NCBI GenBank assembly: GCA_037157565.1
Contig: JAZHRO010000002.1
Location: 33,686,501 to 33,750,500 of the forward strand
Length of the DNA stretch: 64,000 nucleotides
Source of the DNA: Thalassia testudinum
Taxonomy: Eukaryota > Streptophyta > Magnoliopsida > Alismatales > Hydrocharitaceae
Direction of reading: 5' to 3'
The translations under genes were made by a program, and so were the position numbers. The notes under the pieces were generated by a model, which ran no database searches, was not told the origin of the DNA, and was given only the letters and a program-made list of their open reading frames with translations. Below, in pieces: positions 9,998-19,815 of the stretch; the first letter of the stretch is position 1; each line of letters starts with the position of its first letter.

Positions 9998-12040
9998 ATG
10001 CAAGGTAGAAGATCTCAACATCCTAATTTGCTGCCACCATTAGAAAAAAATCCTAGGAGAAGACCTATTTATCCAGGATCTGAATCTGAACCCTCTGCAA
10101 TGGCTAGTCACCACGAGGAAGAAGAGATTGATGAACAAAATCTAGATCCTATGACTCTCTTACAAAGGCAGATCACTAAGCTGGGCCAGCATCATGACCA
10201 ACAGATGGAAGTCATAGTGCAGGCCATCACTCGACTCCAAAACAGAAGGGTAGACCAGCCCCTCCATGACTTTTATAACCCTCCTAATGCCAACTTGAAC
10301 CCTTTGTTAGGGTACCTCAGGATGGGGAATATTTTGAGCTCAAACCTCAGATCATTAACTTGATTCCCCACTTTCATGGCCATGAGTCAGATGACCCCTT
10401 CCACCACCTTAAAGAGCTCCTACACATAGGAAGAACCATTGGCCCTAGGAACATGAATGAAGGTACCTTGATGATGAAGATGTTCCCATTCTCCTTGAAA
10501 GATAGAGCTACACATTGGTTGAGAACAATTGGTAGACCAATCCTAACTTTGGAAGACCTGAGAAGCACATTCCTAAAGAAATTCTTCTCCATAGGAAAAA
10601 CTAATGCCCTTGAATGTGCTATAACAACCTTTAAGCAGAACCTCGGGGAACAACTACATGAGGCTTGGGAGAGGTTCATTGATTTAGCTAGGAAATGCCC
10701 CCATCATGGCATTCTGAAGTGGCACTTGGCCCATATTTTCTATTATGGGTTGAGTGATAATCTGAAGAATTTTGTTGATGAAGCATGTAGGGGCAATTTC
10801 CTAAGTAGAGACACTGAGGGAACCTTTCAATTGTTCAAGAATATGTGTGAAAATTCCCTAAAAAATGCCTTAATGTCCTCCTTTAATAGTGCTAATCAAC
10901 CAAGGAGTAGAGTTTGTGAAGTTAACAACAATTAAAACTTGGTTGATTTATAGTTAATTACACAATGATTAGACAAGGTGGAACTCGTGGGAAAGAATGT
11001 GGAGAATTTGGATAAGAAGCTAGATAACCTTCTAAAGGGAGGGAATTTCTTAGGTACACAATCCAGATTAAATCCTATGCCTACCCAAGGAGTGCTTATA
11101 TTAAGCCACAACCAATTCCCCAACCCACTATGTCAGGAATCCATGCGCAACATCAATGACCTAACCATGGCTCCACCTATGAGCCAACTATACTTGGACC
11201 CATCTGTTTCTGGGTACCAAGGAGGGACCTTGATGCCCTCAAATTCTGAACTAGGCAGCCCAATGCCTAGTTATCCTGAGGATGTGAATGCACTCCAGGG
11301 TTATACTAGAAATGAGCCTTATTCAAATACTTACAACCCTGGGTGGCACAACCATCCTAATTTTGCTTGGTCAAGTCAGAAACCCATCCATGGTCCTAAC
11401 TTGACTAAGCCCAACACTTATGGGCAACCTACCAGGTACACACAACTGTGCACATACTAGCCACAACCTACTCAGGAAAACTAGCCCACTGATCTCAGTC
11501 AGGTCCTCAAAGAAATGAGAGAAATGAATCTAAGACATAAAGAAGAAATGAATCAATTGAGGATAGATTTGACGGGACGATTAGACCAGCTAGTTGATGC
11601 TAGACAACACAAGATGTTGCCGTCCCAACCGGTCCCAAACCCAAGGAACTTCAATAGGGTTAATCAGCACAACACATAGAAGCAACAAGCACACCTAATT
11701 CAGCCTGCTCCCTAGCACCCACCAGGTTTTGTTAACCTTAACCCAACCTAGTCTCAACCCAGTTTGCAAAACCCACTTTACTCTTCTAACCTTGTGCACA
11801 TGCCTATGCTATCACTTTGAGAAGTGGGAAACAAATCCAAGATCCTTCTACATCAAAATCTTACCAAGATCTTGAGGAGCTTGAATCTAACTTAGGAGAC
11901 CAAGCTAATCTAGAAAACAAGACTCAGGATTTGAATACTCGTGATTTTTCTTAAGCACCTTTTCCTAAAGCCTTATCAAACCCAAGGAAAAGAAAATCGA
12001 TCAATCTAAGGAGTGGCTTGAGATTCTAAAGCAAGTCCAA
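9998..12040 (+). pseudogene. gag: Element A gag (degenerate)
   Basis: This is the capsid-type protein of an Athila-like element, which packages RNA into virus-like particles in the cytoplasm. The start MQGRRSQ at 9998 matches the MYGRRS start of element E. The Retrotrans_gag domain lies at about 10360-10930: PHFHGHESDDPFHHL, then FPFSLKDRATHWL, then EAWERF and CPHHG. The frame is broken near 10310 by a one-base shift, then by stops at about 10933, 10957 and 10972 in the continuing frame and again at 11458. Downstream there are more stops and a shift near 11820, where a TLRSGKQ-like block begins; this is the usual gag/protease linker in the group. I see no zinc knuckle, which is normal for Athila-type Gag. 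Confidence 0.85.
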
Positions 12041-12847
12041 GTGAACATACCACTCCTCGAGGCTATTGAGAACATCCTGACCTATGCGAAATTTCTGAAG
12101 GAATTATGCACATCGAAACGCCAGGCCAAATCATCAAAAAGGGTCGTGATTTTTGAACAAGCCAGTGCCATCATCCTAAATAAGCTCCCTCCTAAAAAGA
12201 AAGATCTAGGGACCCCCTTAATCTCATGTGAAATAGATGGTTTCATCCTAGATCAAGCCTTACTAGACCTTGGTGCCTCCATCAACTTAATCCCCACAGA
12301 ATTATATGAAGAGCTAGATTTAGGCCCCTTGCAACACGCTGATGTGACTCTTCAGCTTACTGATAGGTCAACCAAAATTCCAAAGAGCCTTTTGCAGAAT
12401 GTGATTATAAAAGTGAGGGATTTTGAGTACCCCATGGACTTCCTTGTTCTAGATATGGAGGCATCAGAAAACCTGAACCACACCTCGATAATCTTAGGGA
12501 GACCTTTCTTGGCCACTGCAAAGGCTCTAATCAACTGTGAGACGGGGATTATAAACATCACCTCTGGAAGGAAATATTGTCAACTCAATATCTTTAAAAC
12601 TTCCCAAAAGAATAAGGTGAATTGTGGTTCCATTGAGGTTGTAGGAACAATCGAACAAGTTTTGTCAATTCACACTAAAGATGATTTGAATCCTGCCAAA
12701 GCTCAAGACCAGCATGAAGGGAAAGAAGGGGATGTACTTGAGGATGATTCTGATCTACCACCTCCCAGAGAAACTCAAATTGAAAAGGATATTAAGGAGA
12801 TTGAGAAACTCTTGGGAGTAACTTATGACAAGTTGATGATAACATGA
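12041..12847 (+). pseudogene. pro: Element A aspartic protease domain
   Basis: An uninterrupted 268-codon frame continues the gag polyprotein (VNIPLLEAIENILTYAKFLKELC, the conserved gag-protease linker). It contains the protease core: LDLGASINLIPTELYEEL with the catalytic Asp at about residue 77, then VTLQLTDRSTK, DFLVLDME and IILGRPFLATAKALI. The enzyme would mature Gag. The DLGAS form of the active site is typical of plant Athila/Tat elements. In C and E relatives, RT follows directly; here the frame stops after EKLLGVTYDKLMIT and no RT is found downstream. The frame itself is intact, but the polyprotein it belongs to is broken upstream, hence pseudogene. Confidence 0.88.
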
Positions 12848-13130
12848 AGAATCGTCATTACACTCACCCCGAGATCAAGGAACTATTAAAGTTTTAGGGA
12901 GATCAAGAGAGTGGACAATCTAAGGACATGAACTAGGAAATAACCCTAGAAGAAGAAGTTCGACACATAATGGACTAGGGAAGAATTTATAAACCAATCG
13001 GCTCAAATGGATGGCTTGAATCTGAGGGAGAAATGACTTCGTATGAGGAAGAGGCAATACCTGATGAAGAGTTTGACGAATTCAGCACAACTCTACCTTG
13101 CCCTCATATGACACAAAGCCTGGAGAACTC

Positions 13131-13460
13131 ATGATTTTTTATATCAACTACCGATATAAGGATCCTTATGATTCTGATTCAGAACCAAACCTAAATCTCA
13201 ATCATGATTTCGATCCAGACCCTATACCACCTCTTCTTGATCTTTGGAACTAGATTAATGAACAGGCTCTGCATCCTGAACCTCATCCACCTGACCCTAT
13301 TCCCTATTTCAAATCAGAAAGACTTTTTGGGGTAGGACTGCATCATCAACTGGTCCGCATTTGTGGATCACTGATTCTTGGACCAAATGATCATATCTTT
13401 ATACTAATCTTGAATCTCTCTGCAACAGTTATTACTACTTCTCTTGACTCACAATATTGA
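13131..13460 (+). pseudogene. Element A short extra ORF, hydrophobic C-terminus (env position), one stop
   Basis: A 110-codon frame runs from ATG 13131 to TGA 13458-13460, with a single TAG at 13251. The first part is acidic and proline-rich (DPYDSDSEP, DFDPDPIPPLLDLW, PHPPDPIPYF). The second part reads FGVGLHHQLVRICGSLIL and then a hydrophobic stretch (HIFILILNLSATVI). Element D carries a clearly related frame on its minus strand (46077-45826) with GMGLHHNLVHICGHLLAG and a longer hydrophobic stretch. I do not recognise the family. The position after the gag-protease frame and upstream of the internal polypurine tract is where Athila elements may carry an env-like gene, but membrane insertion is only inference. 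Confidence 0.65.
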
Positions 13461-13512
13461 ATTACATATTTTTGGGTTTAGGTCCGGCAAATGACGTTAA
13501 ACTTAGCACTAG

Positions 13513-13528
13513 TTGGGAGGCAACCCAG
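13513..13528 (+). promoter_or_regulatory. Conserved post-coding stem-loop, element A
   Basis: TTGGG-AGGCAA-CCCAG. It follows a conserved block (GACGTTAAACTTAGCACT) shared in diverged form with C, E and F. The corresponding hairpins are at 31602-31617 (E), 19757-19774 (C) and 53405-53420 (F). Function unknown. Confidence 0.6.
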
Positions 13529-13636
13529 TATTCTTTATAGGTAGTTTTGCATCCTCTGCATCCATGCTGACCTGCATAGCAAGCATAGTCAGGTGATATC
13601 CCCTCTTGCTTATTATATTTTGATTTCCATGGATAC

Positions 13637-13678
13637 ATTACAATGAGGACATTGTAATGAATAGGCATGGGGGGGTGG
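13637..13678 (+). promoter_or_regulatory. Internal polypurine tract with hairpin, element A
   Basis: The inverted repeat ATTACAATG-AGGA-CATTGTAAT (13637-13658) has 9-bp perfect arms. It is followed by ATAGGCATGGGGGGGTGG, a G-rich tract resembling the PPT next to the 3' LTR. The tract is about 1.5 kb upstream of the terminal PPT. All the element families here with a 3' region carry the same module. Confidence 0.75.
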
Positions 13679-15182
13679 ACATTGCATGTCTTATCTTTAT
13701 GTCAAAAAAAAAAAAGCATTTAGGCATAAAGAATTTTTATTAAGGTTTTATTAGGGATTTATTCTTAAGTTGATTCCTGAGTTTAGAATCCAGTACAATT
13801 TCACACTTACATGTAGAATTTGCAATAGATCCTCTGTGAAGACCGATAAATATCTTTAGTTTGTCAAGAAGAAGCAGTGTTTCTTCTCTTGAACCCTTGG
13901 ACAGTAATTAGGGAGTCAGGCAAACTATCTTCAAATAGATCCACCAAATAAGTGTGAGGTGAGAGTAGAAAGTCTACTGGTGCTCTAAGGCTAGTATGAG
14001 AAATCTTAACTTCTGGATAATTAGATAATAATACTCGGAGTGAGGCATAGTTTTCGCTCTCGATTACTGCATACAAGTTCTTAGTGCAAATATTTTAAGA
14101 GCCACCAAATAAGGCAAATATGTAGAGAGCGAGTTCTGATAAAACTAGGACTAAGGTGGATGGTTATAACCATCCTTTACAGAATCCTTGGCTGAAGGAG
14201 GGTATTAATGTCAAGGTTAGAAATACAATGTCCTATCCATTCCCTTCCCGATGCTGAGAATAGGCACTTCCACTAAATAAGCCACCCGATATTCTCTTAA
14301 ACACTCATAATCCCAAATAATGCCTCGTAAATAAAAGTTCATATGCTATACTGCATTACGTTAGTAGATATTTGGATGTGAAAAAAAGAGAAAAGAAAAA
14401 AATATATATATATACATTTATAGAAAAAAAATAGAGGAAAAAGAAAAGAAAAGAAATATATATATACATAGAAAAAAAATTTTAAGTGCTTTTAGAATGT
14501 ATTTCAAATGTAATGAGGCAACAACACTTACCACCCTCACGATCCACCAAATACAGCCTTGACCTACTTTTCTGTATTTCTAGCCGCTTGAATACGGGCT
14601 AAGGAATTCTAACTTAGTCTTAGGGTTATCAGAACCTAATCAAAGTGTTAATGCAAGGAGAGACAACCAAATATATTAATAAATTTGGTGAGATTGTGAG
14701 CTCAAAAAGAAAGAAAAGATAAGAAAAAGAAAAAGAAAGAGAAAGAAAGAGAAAGAATGAGTATAAAGGAACTAAAGAGAGCACAGTTTCTCCGCTTCAC
14801 TTTGAGTTGAATTATTTAATCTGGAAATCTAGGTTCTAAGGTACTAGTCTATATGTAGCACCAGATGAGTGTGAGCCACCAAATACAAATCTACTTAACT
14901 TAGAAATCTTCTACCTAAGCCAAAAGCCAAGGATGAATATACAGGTTACCTTATAACCCCGAGGGAAGGAGTTTGCCTATCCCAATAGATTTTTACTAAG
15001 AGTCAAGTATGAGCTTTAGATGAGGATTGGATTTCACTTGGATCTATTGCCTAGGCTACGACAAAACACAATCACGATTTTCTGGAATACTAAAGCATCG
15101 AATGAAAACAAAAGACATAAACCTCTAATCAAACTCTTGATAAAAATTAGTCATATAGGACCATTTTGCATTTAGTCTTGCA
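13679..15182 (+). other. 3' untranslated region of element A
   Basis: No gene. It contains A- and purine-rich tracts (about 14378-14510 and 14700-14765), and a short phrase GA(T/G)CCACCAAATA that recurs four times (near 13938, 14100, 14541 and 14874). Comparable A-rich tracts and family-specific repeats fill the same interval in E, F and D. Confidence 0.6.
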
Positions 15183-15218
15183 TTTACTAGGGACTAGCAA
15201 GATTTGGGCATGGGGGTG
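15183..15218 (+). promoter_or_regulatory. Terminal polypurine tract with hairpin, element A
   Basis: TTACTAG-GGA-CTAGCAA forms a short hairpin, followed by a GGGCATGGGGGTG polypurine tract abutting the 3' LTR start at 15219. It would prime plus-strand DNA synthesis. Confidence 0.75.
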
Positions 15219-16139
15219 TGATTGCACAGCAATCATGAAACCTAAATCACCCGAATTAAGCTACATCCTAGCATAACTTAGGAGTAATGCGTACATAGGC
15301 ATCATAATTTGCACAATAGCCAGTTTATTAGTCATAAAGATAATATCATCATTTTATGTACTAAAGAGAGTTGATTTTAATTGCAGATGAGTCAAACCCG
15401 TGGATGTCAGATCAGACCGGACAGATTTGATCAGAACGACGACGGGAGTCTAATGCTTTGAAAATCATTTCGATCAGACAACCAGGGCATCTTGTGCAAT
15501 CCATAAAAGAATGGAGATCATAAAGCCAAAAGACAAAGATCCGCACCACAGATGAAGAATCCAATCGTACGGATGAATCCAGATCGACGATTATAGTCTA
15601 ACGGCGGAAAAATCAACCTGATCGGAGGTCTACAGCACCAAATAAATGGAACAGAAGATGGACGGCCATGATGGCACCACATGGCGCCATCACAGCCTCC
15701 CCTTCATACCCGCCCTATCTAGGAAGGCCACCTTCACACGTTATGGGTCGTTGGATCTTCATCCAATGGCCACCGGCGTGCCACGTCGCCTGCCTCACCG
15801 CACCTCATCTAAGGAAAGAAAATCTCGACCGTTGGATCTTCATCGAACGGACGAGATTAAGTTTCCCTAAAATAAGAACACAATAATATGGGTGCTTGGC
15901 CCAGCAGTGAGCCCACTCAACCACAAGCGCGAGACGTGCGTTCAAGCGGTGATGCGTGAGGATTCAAAAGGCGGTCGCGTGCAGGCGCTATGGCCCATTG
16001 GATTTGCATCGGTGCACACAAACGCAACCGCGTGGCATGATCAGGATGCCCCATGGCAACGTGCGCAAACAAACCACGCATTTTGAGAAAGAGGTGAGGC
16101 GAGCACGCACGAGAGCCATCCAATCGTGAGATCAGACGG
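15219..16139 (+). repeat. 3' LTR of element A, left part
   Basis: It begins TGATTGCACAGCAATCA, homologous to 5262 onward, and is cut at 16139 by element C. The duplication gacgg (16135-16139) pairs with gatgg (40298-40302). The LTR resumes at 40298. Confidence 0.9.
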
Positions 16140-18377
16140 TGATAGCGAAATACGCGTGATTTTTAAAAGCAAGTTTTTAACGTCGTTGTAACATGCGAAT
16201 CTGCTTTCGATTTTAAATTTATATCCTAGATAGGGGAAGTATCTAGGGTTGTCCAAGGAGGCTAAATGGTTGCAAAATTAATCCCCTTGCTTACAGATAG
16301 ATCTCAACTTTCTTTTTGATATTTTTCAATATGTAATTTTTTTGTTTTGAAAAGACGAGGGCAAAATGCGAATTGTAACGGAAAGTACTAACACCTATAG
16401 TTGCTTAACTAAAATTTAAAAGATAGAAATATCTTCTTCCTAAGCTCACTCTAGGCAACTGGAGGCCTAGAGTAATTAGGAAGAAGAGGTGAAATAAGTG
16501 CTAGAACCAAAAGTAACAACTGCAATAAAAAGCTAAAAGAAGGCAATTTGATTGAGTAGAATAAGTGTTCTTTTCAAGGACAAGTAGAGGAATGCTTCTA
16601 CTAGAACTAAACAAATCTAAAAGCAAGAAAATAAACACAAATCCTCTTGCAAAAATGGTGAAGAAGGGAGTCTTCTTGCTCCAAGCCTAGCTGCTCCTTG
16701 GCTTGAAACGAGGGCCTCCTTCTTCTCCTTCCTTGAGAGCTCCTCCAAGGTGGAAGCTACCACCTTCAATGCTCTCTCCAAGGGGTGGGCATGCACCACC
16801 CTCAAAAACTCCTCCAAGGTGGCGTGGACCACCTTCAAGATCTCCTACAAAGATCTTCCTTGCCTGGCTTCTCCTTTGGCTGGCGTGACCCAAGAGAGAG
16901 GGGAAGGCACCAAGGGGACAGAATATCCCCTTAATCTTCCTCTTCTTCTTCTCTCTTGGACATGGGCTTCTTGGTGGAATATGAGAGTGAAATTGCTAGC
17001 CAAGGATGACTTGAATGGTGGTGGGTAGTAGTCTTTTTATAGGGTAGGATGGGGGGGTTAAGGTGCCCCTTGAAATGGAGGGCTAGGATGGAAGGATGGA
17101 GGTGGTTGGTGATCCTATGGCCAAGGGTGTGTGGCGCAAAGTAAAGGGGTGTTAAAGGGGGTGGTTTTGGTGGTGTTGGTGGCTTTTGGTGGTGGAGAGA
17201 CACCACCATTTTGGTGCCAACATGGGGTCTTCTAGAAGGGGGGTTAGGTGGATGGTGGAGATGGATTCAAGGGGGATTGTGTGGTGGAGATGAGGGGGAG
17301 TTTTGGAGGGAAAAGTGGTGCCATTAAGGGGGTGGTTAGGGGTAGTTTTTGGTGCCACTTTTAGGTGTCTTTTGGAGGTGGTGGGTAGGTTAGGTTGGTG
17401 CCAAGTAGGTTAGCTTATGTGGAGCTTAAGTGGAGCTAGTTGGGTGGAGTTGTTAGGTGGGTTTTTGGGGTGGTACAAGCCAAGGAAGTTGGAGCATAGC
17501 TAAGCTAAGCTAAGCTAAGCTAGCTTAGCTAATGGAGGAGTCGAGGAGAAGGTGTTGGAGCTAGGGTTTGGAGGGACGAGCTGAGGAGGAGAAGTCTGGA
17601 GCTGAAATTGGAGCTGGCTGCTGCTAAAGAGGCTGGCATGGAGCTACTCTAGCTGGCTCAGCTTGCTAGTTCTTTGCTAGCTACTAAGCTGAGCTAAAGT
17701 AAGCTAGCTTCTACCATAATGAGCTGAGGTGAGCTAGGTCTGGTGCTCCCGGGGAGAATCAAGCTGGTTGAGGCAGCTAAGGTAGCTTAGCTCAACTGAG
17801 TTGAGCTAAGCTAAGTCCCCGGGAGCTGGACTTGTGCTTCCTGAGCTGGGATGAGTTCTTCATCAGCTGGCTGGAGCTGAGTGGAGATGGATCTGAGCTG
17901 GGGTGAACTCCTGTCAACTTAGCTGAGCTAGGTAGAGCTCCCTGTGGACTAGTGGGAGCTGAGATGAGCTAGACTCAGCTAAGCTGAGTTGGATCTGAGC
18001 TGACTTGAGATAGGGTGAGCTAAGATGAACTCTCTTGAGCTACCATTCAGCTGGGATTAGCTGAATGGAGCTGGGACGAGCTATCCTTAGTTCAAGTGAG
18101 CTAGGTTCCAGCTGTGGTGAGCTGGATCGAGCTGAGTTCCAACTAGTCTGGGCTTCTCCTTCACCATTTGCCTTCTTGAGTGCTAGGGTTTTAAGGATCT
18201 ATATATCTGTACATCCCTGACACCCACAAAAACATATTAAAAAGACAAATAAGAAATGCAATGCATGCCTGACCTAATTTATGCCTAAATGCAGCCCAAA
18301 AACTCATTTACGGAGTAAAATCCTAAGAGGTAGGTTTGTTTTAATGCATAAGAATGATGATAAACTAGCGTTTATCA
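16140..18377 (-). repeat. 3' LTR of element C
   Basis: It is bounded by TGATAGCGAAATACGCG and GCGTTTATCA (plus-strand reading). It is 2238 bp and pairs with 38050-40297. The TATA box reads CTATAAAAAG on the minus strand (17033-17044). The part upstream of TATA in element orientation contains a dense AGCT-word block. Confidence 0.92.
17485..18135. repeat. AGCT-rich degenerate block in family-C LTR
   Basis: A hand count gives about 50 AGCT tetramers in about 650 bp, where chance would give two or three. They occur as tandem AAGCT units (near 17495) and as loosely spaced GAGCTGxxxTGAGCT phrases. The same block is at about 39405-40080 and 61545-62215 in the other full family-C LTRs. Confidence 0.9.
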
Positions 18378-18414
18378 CACCCCCATACTTATCTTTTGCT
18401 AGTCTCTTAGCAAA
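18378..18414 (-). promoter_or_regulatory. Terminal polypurine tract and hairpin, element C
   Basis: In element orientation the hairpin TTTTGCTA-AGAGAC-TAGCAAAA (18393-18414) precedes a TATGGGGGTG tract that ends at the LTR boundary. The homologous site in element G is 62446-62483. Confidence 0.75.
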
Positions 18415-19756
18415 ACTTTAATTTTTTGGAAAATGGAATTTTTGGGAAATCTAATTTTTTTGACTTTTGAAGAGAAAAAGAGATTAAGGGACCTTGGTAG
18501 ATTAAAACACAGGAGGTACGGGATTTGTTAAGATAAACATTGGGATTTATTTTTGGATTCAACCATTAGATAGAACGGGATCAATATATCCTCCAGAAAA
18601 TTCACAAATTAACCCCTTGTTAATTCAGATGACTTGAAATGTTTGTTTTTAGGATTTTTCTGGCTCATGAATCTGATTCGCAACTTGCAAAATCCTTTAA
18701 AACCTTGTGTCTGTGCTTGTGAAAAGCCAACATTTATAAGGATGTGTTATTATTATTATTTTTTTTCTCCCCTATGCTTATTTTTAGCTTAGTCTTACAA
18801 CAGATGTGTCGGGATCATCATTCCCGTTACCATTCCTCGAGGGGGCTCTGGCGCCAATACTTCGGGATAGCACTGTCCATGATACCACCCAAGAGCTCAC
18901 AACCCCAAAACACGATGCAGTGAAAAGGGGCGCTCCAAGCAAACTCAAGCTCTTGCTCCGACACTATAGGTAGAGCACCGTCCAAGACACTTGAGCTGCT
19001 AAAATGCGCTTTAATGATCTGTCTAAAGATATGAAATATAGATATAGAGCAGCGTCGAGGCGGTAACATGTTGACATCGCGTCCTCAAAGGAGGTATTTT
19101 CCTTCTTCTCAGCGGTGGGAACTCAAACCAATGATCTGCTTCAGACTTTTACTAAATCCAAACAAGGGAGTTTCTCAAAATTTTTAATTATTTAAGTGTT
19201 GGCTTGTGTGTGAAAATAGACACAAGAAGTTTCTCAAGATACGTAAGTTTTTGAATCAGAAACTAAGTCAAATACTTTCCGTATTACAAAGTAGGATCAA
19301 GTCACCTGAACTATCATGCGTTTAGGTGGAATTTTAGAGAAGGATATCTGATCTAGTCTAAAATAGATCCTGGAATTCTAATGATCAGATCCATATCCTT
19401 ATCCCTAGTTTGTTAAAGATTAAATCCCATTGTACCAAAAGTAAATTTTTTGAACTTAGTCCTGATTTCAAAATTTTTCCTCAAAAAGTTTTCAACATTT
19501 TTATTTTTTATTTTTATTTTTATTTTATTTGTTTATTTATTTTTTTTGGTATGCAAGCAAGAAATAAAGAAAATTGTATGTTTTTAGGTTTTGACATCCT
19601 AAATCGATCGTAAAAATTTAAAAATACCCCCATGCTTAAGATATGCCATGTCCTCATGCATTAGGAGGGAAAAGGGATCACCTTAGTGAAGAACGGTCGG
19701 GTTTAGGTTGAACAAAACCTGGAAAAAGAAAATGAAAAGGAAAGCAGGAAAAGAAT
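18415..19756 (-). other. 3' untranslated region of element C
   Basis: No recognisable gene. An 80-codon frame on the minus strand (19069-18827, starting MLPPRRCSISIF) is also present in element G (63172-62930) with a few substitutions. It overlaps the single copy of the conserved CATGG..GTGCTAT..CGAAG unit (about 18838-18884), so it may reflect RNA conservation rather than a protein. A T-rich tract lies at 19495-19550. The internal polypurine tract is at 19624-19658. Confidence 0.55.
19624..19658 (-). promoter_or_regulatory. Internal polypurine tract with hairpin, element C
   Basis: In element orientation: CATG-AGGA-CATG hairpin (19647-19658), then TTAAGCATGGGGGTA. It corresponds to 63722-63749 in G. 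Confidence 0.7.
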
Positions 19757-19774
19757 GATGGGTTACCTCCCATC
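19757..19774 (-). promoter_or_regulatory. Conserved post-coding stem-loop, element C
   Basis: In element orientation GATGGG-AGGTAA-CCCATC, a perfect 6-bp stem 42 bp downstream of the pol stop. Compared with the E hairpin (ACGGG/CCCGT), one C-G pair is replaced by T-A. Confidence 0.65.
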
Positions 19775-19815
19775 CAGTGCTATCTTTTACGCCATTCAGC
19801 TAGGCGTGATGTGCA

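Noticed and set aside
9774..10008. Overlapping plus and minus frames upstream of A gag as an extra gene
   Set aside because: Untranslated leader; the conserved M-x-GRRS gag start follows at 9998.
17485..18135. AGCT-rich block considered as a CRISPR array or satellite
   Set aside because: No constant repeat with unique spacers and no fixed period; it is confined to family-C LTRs.
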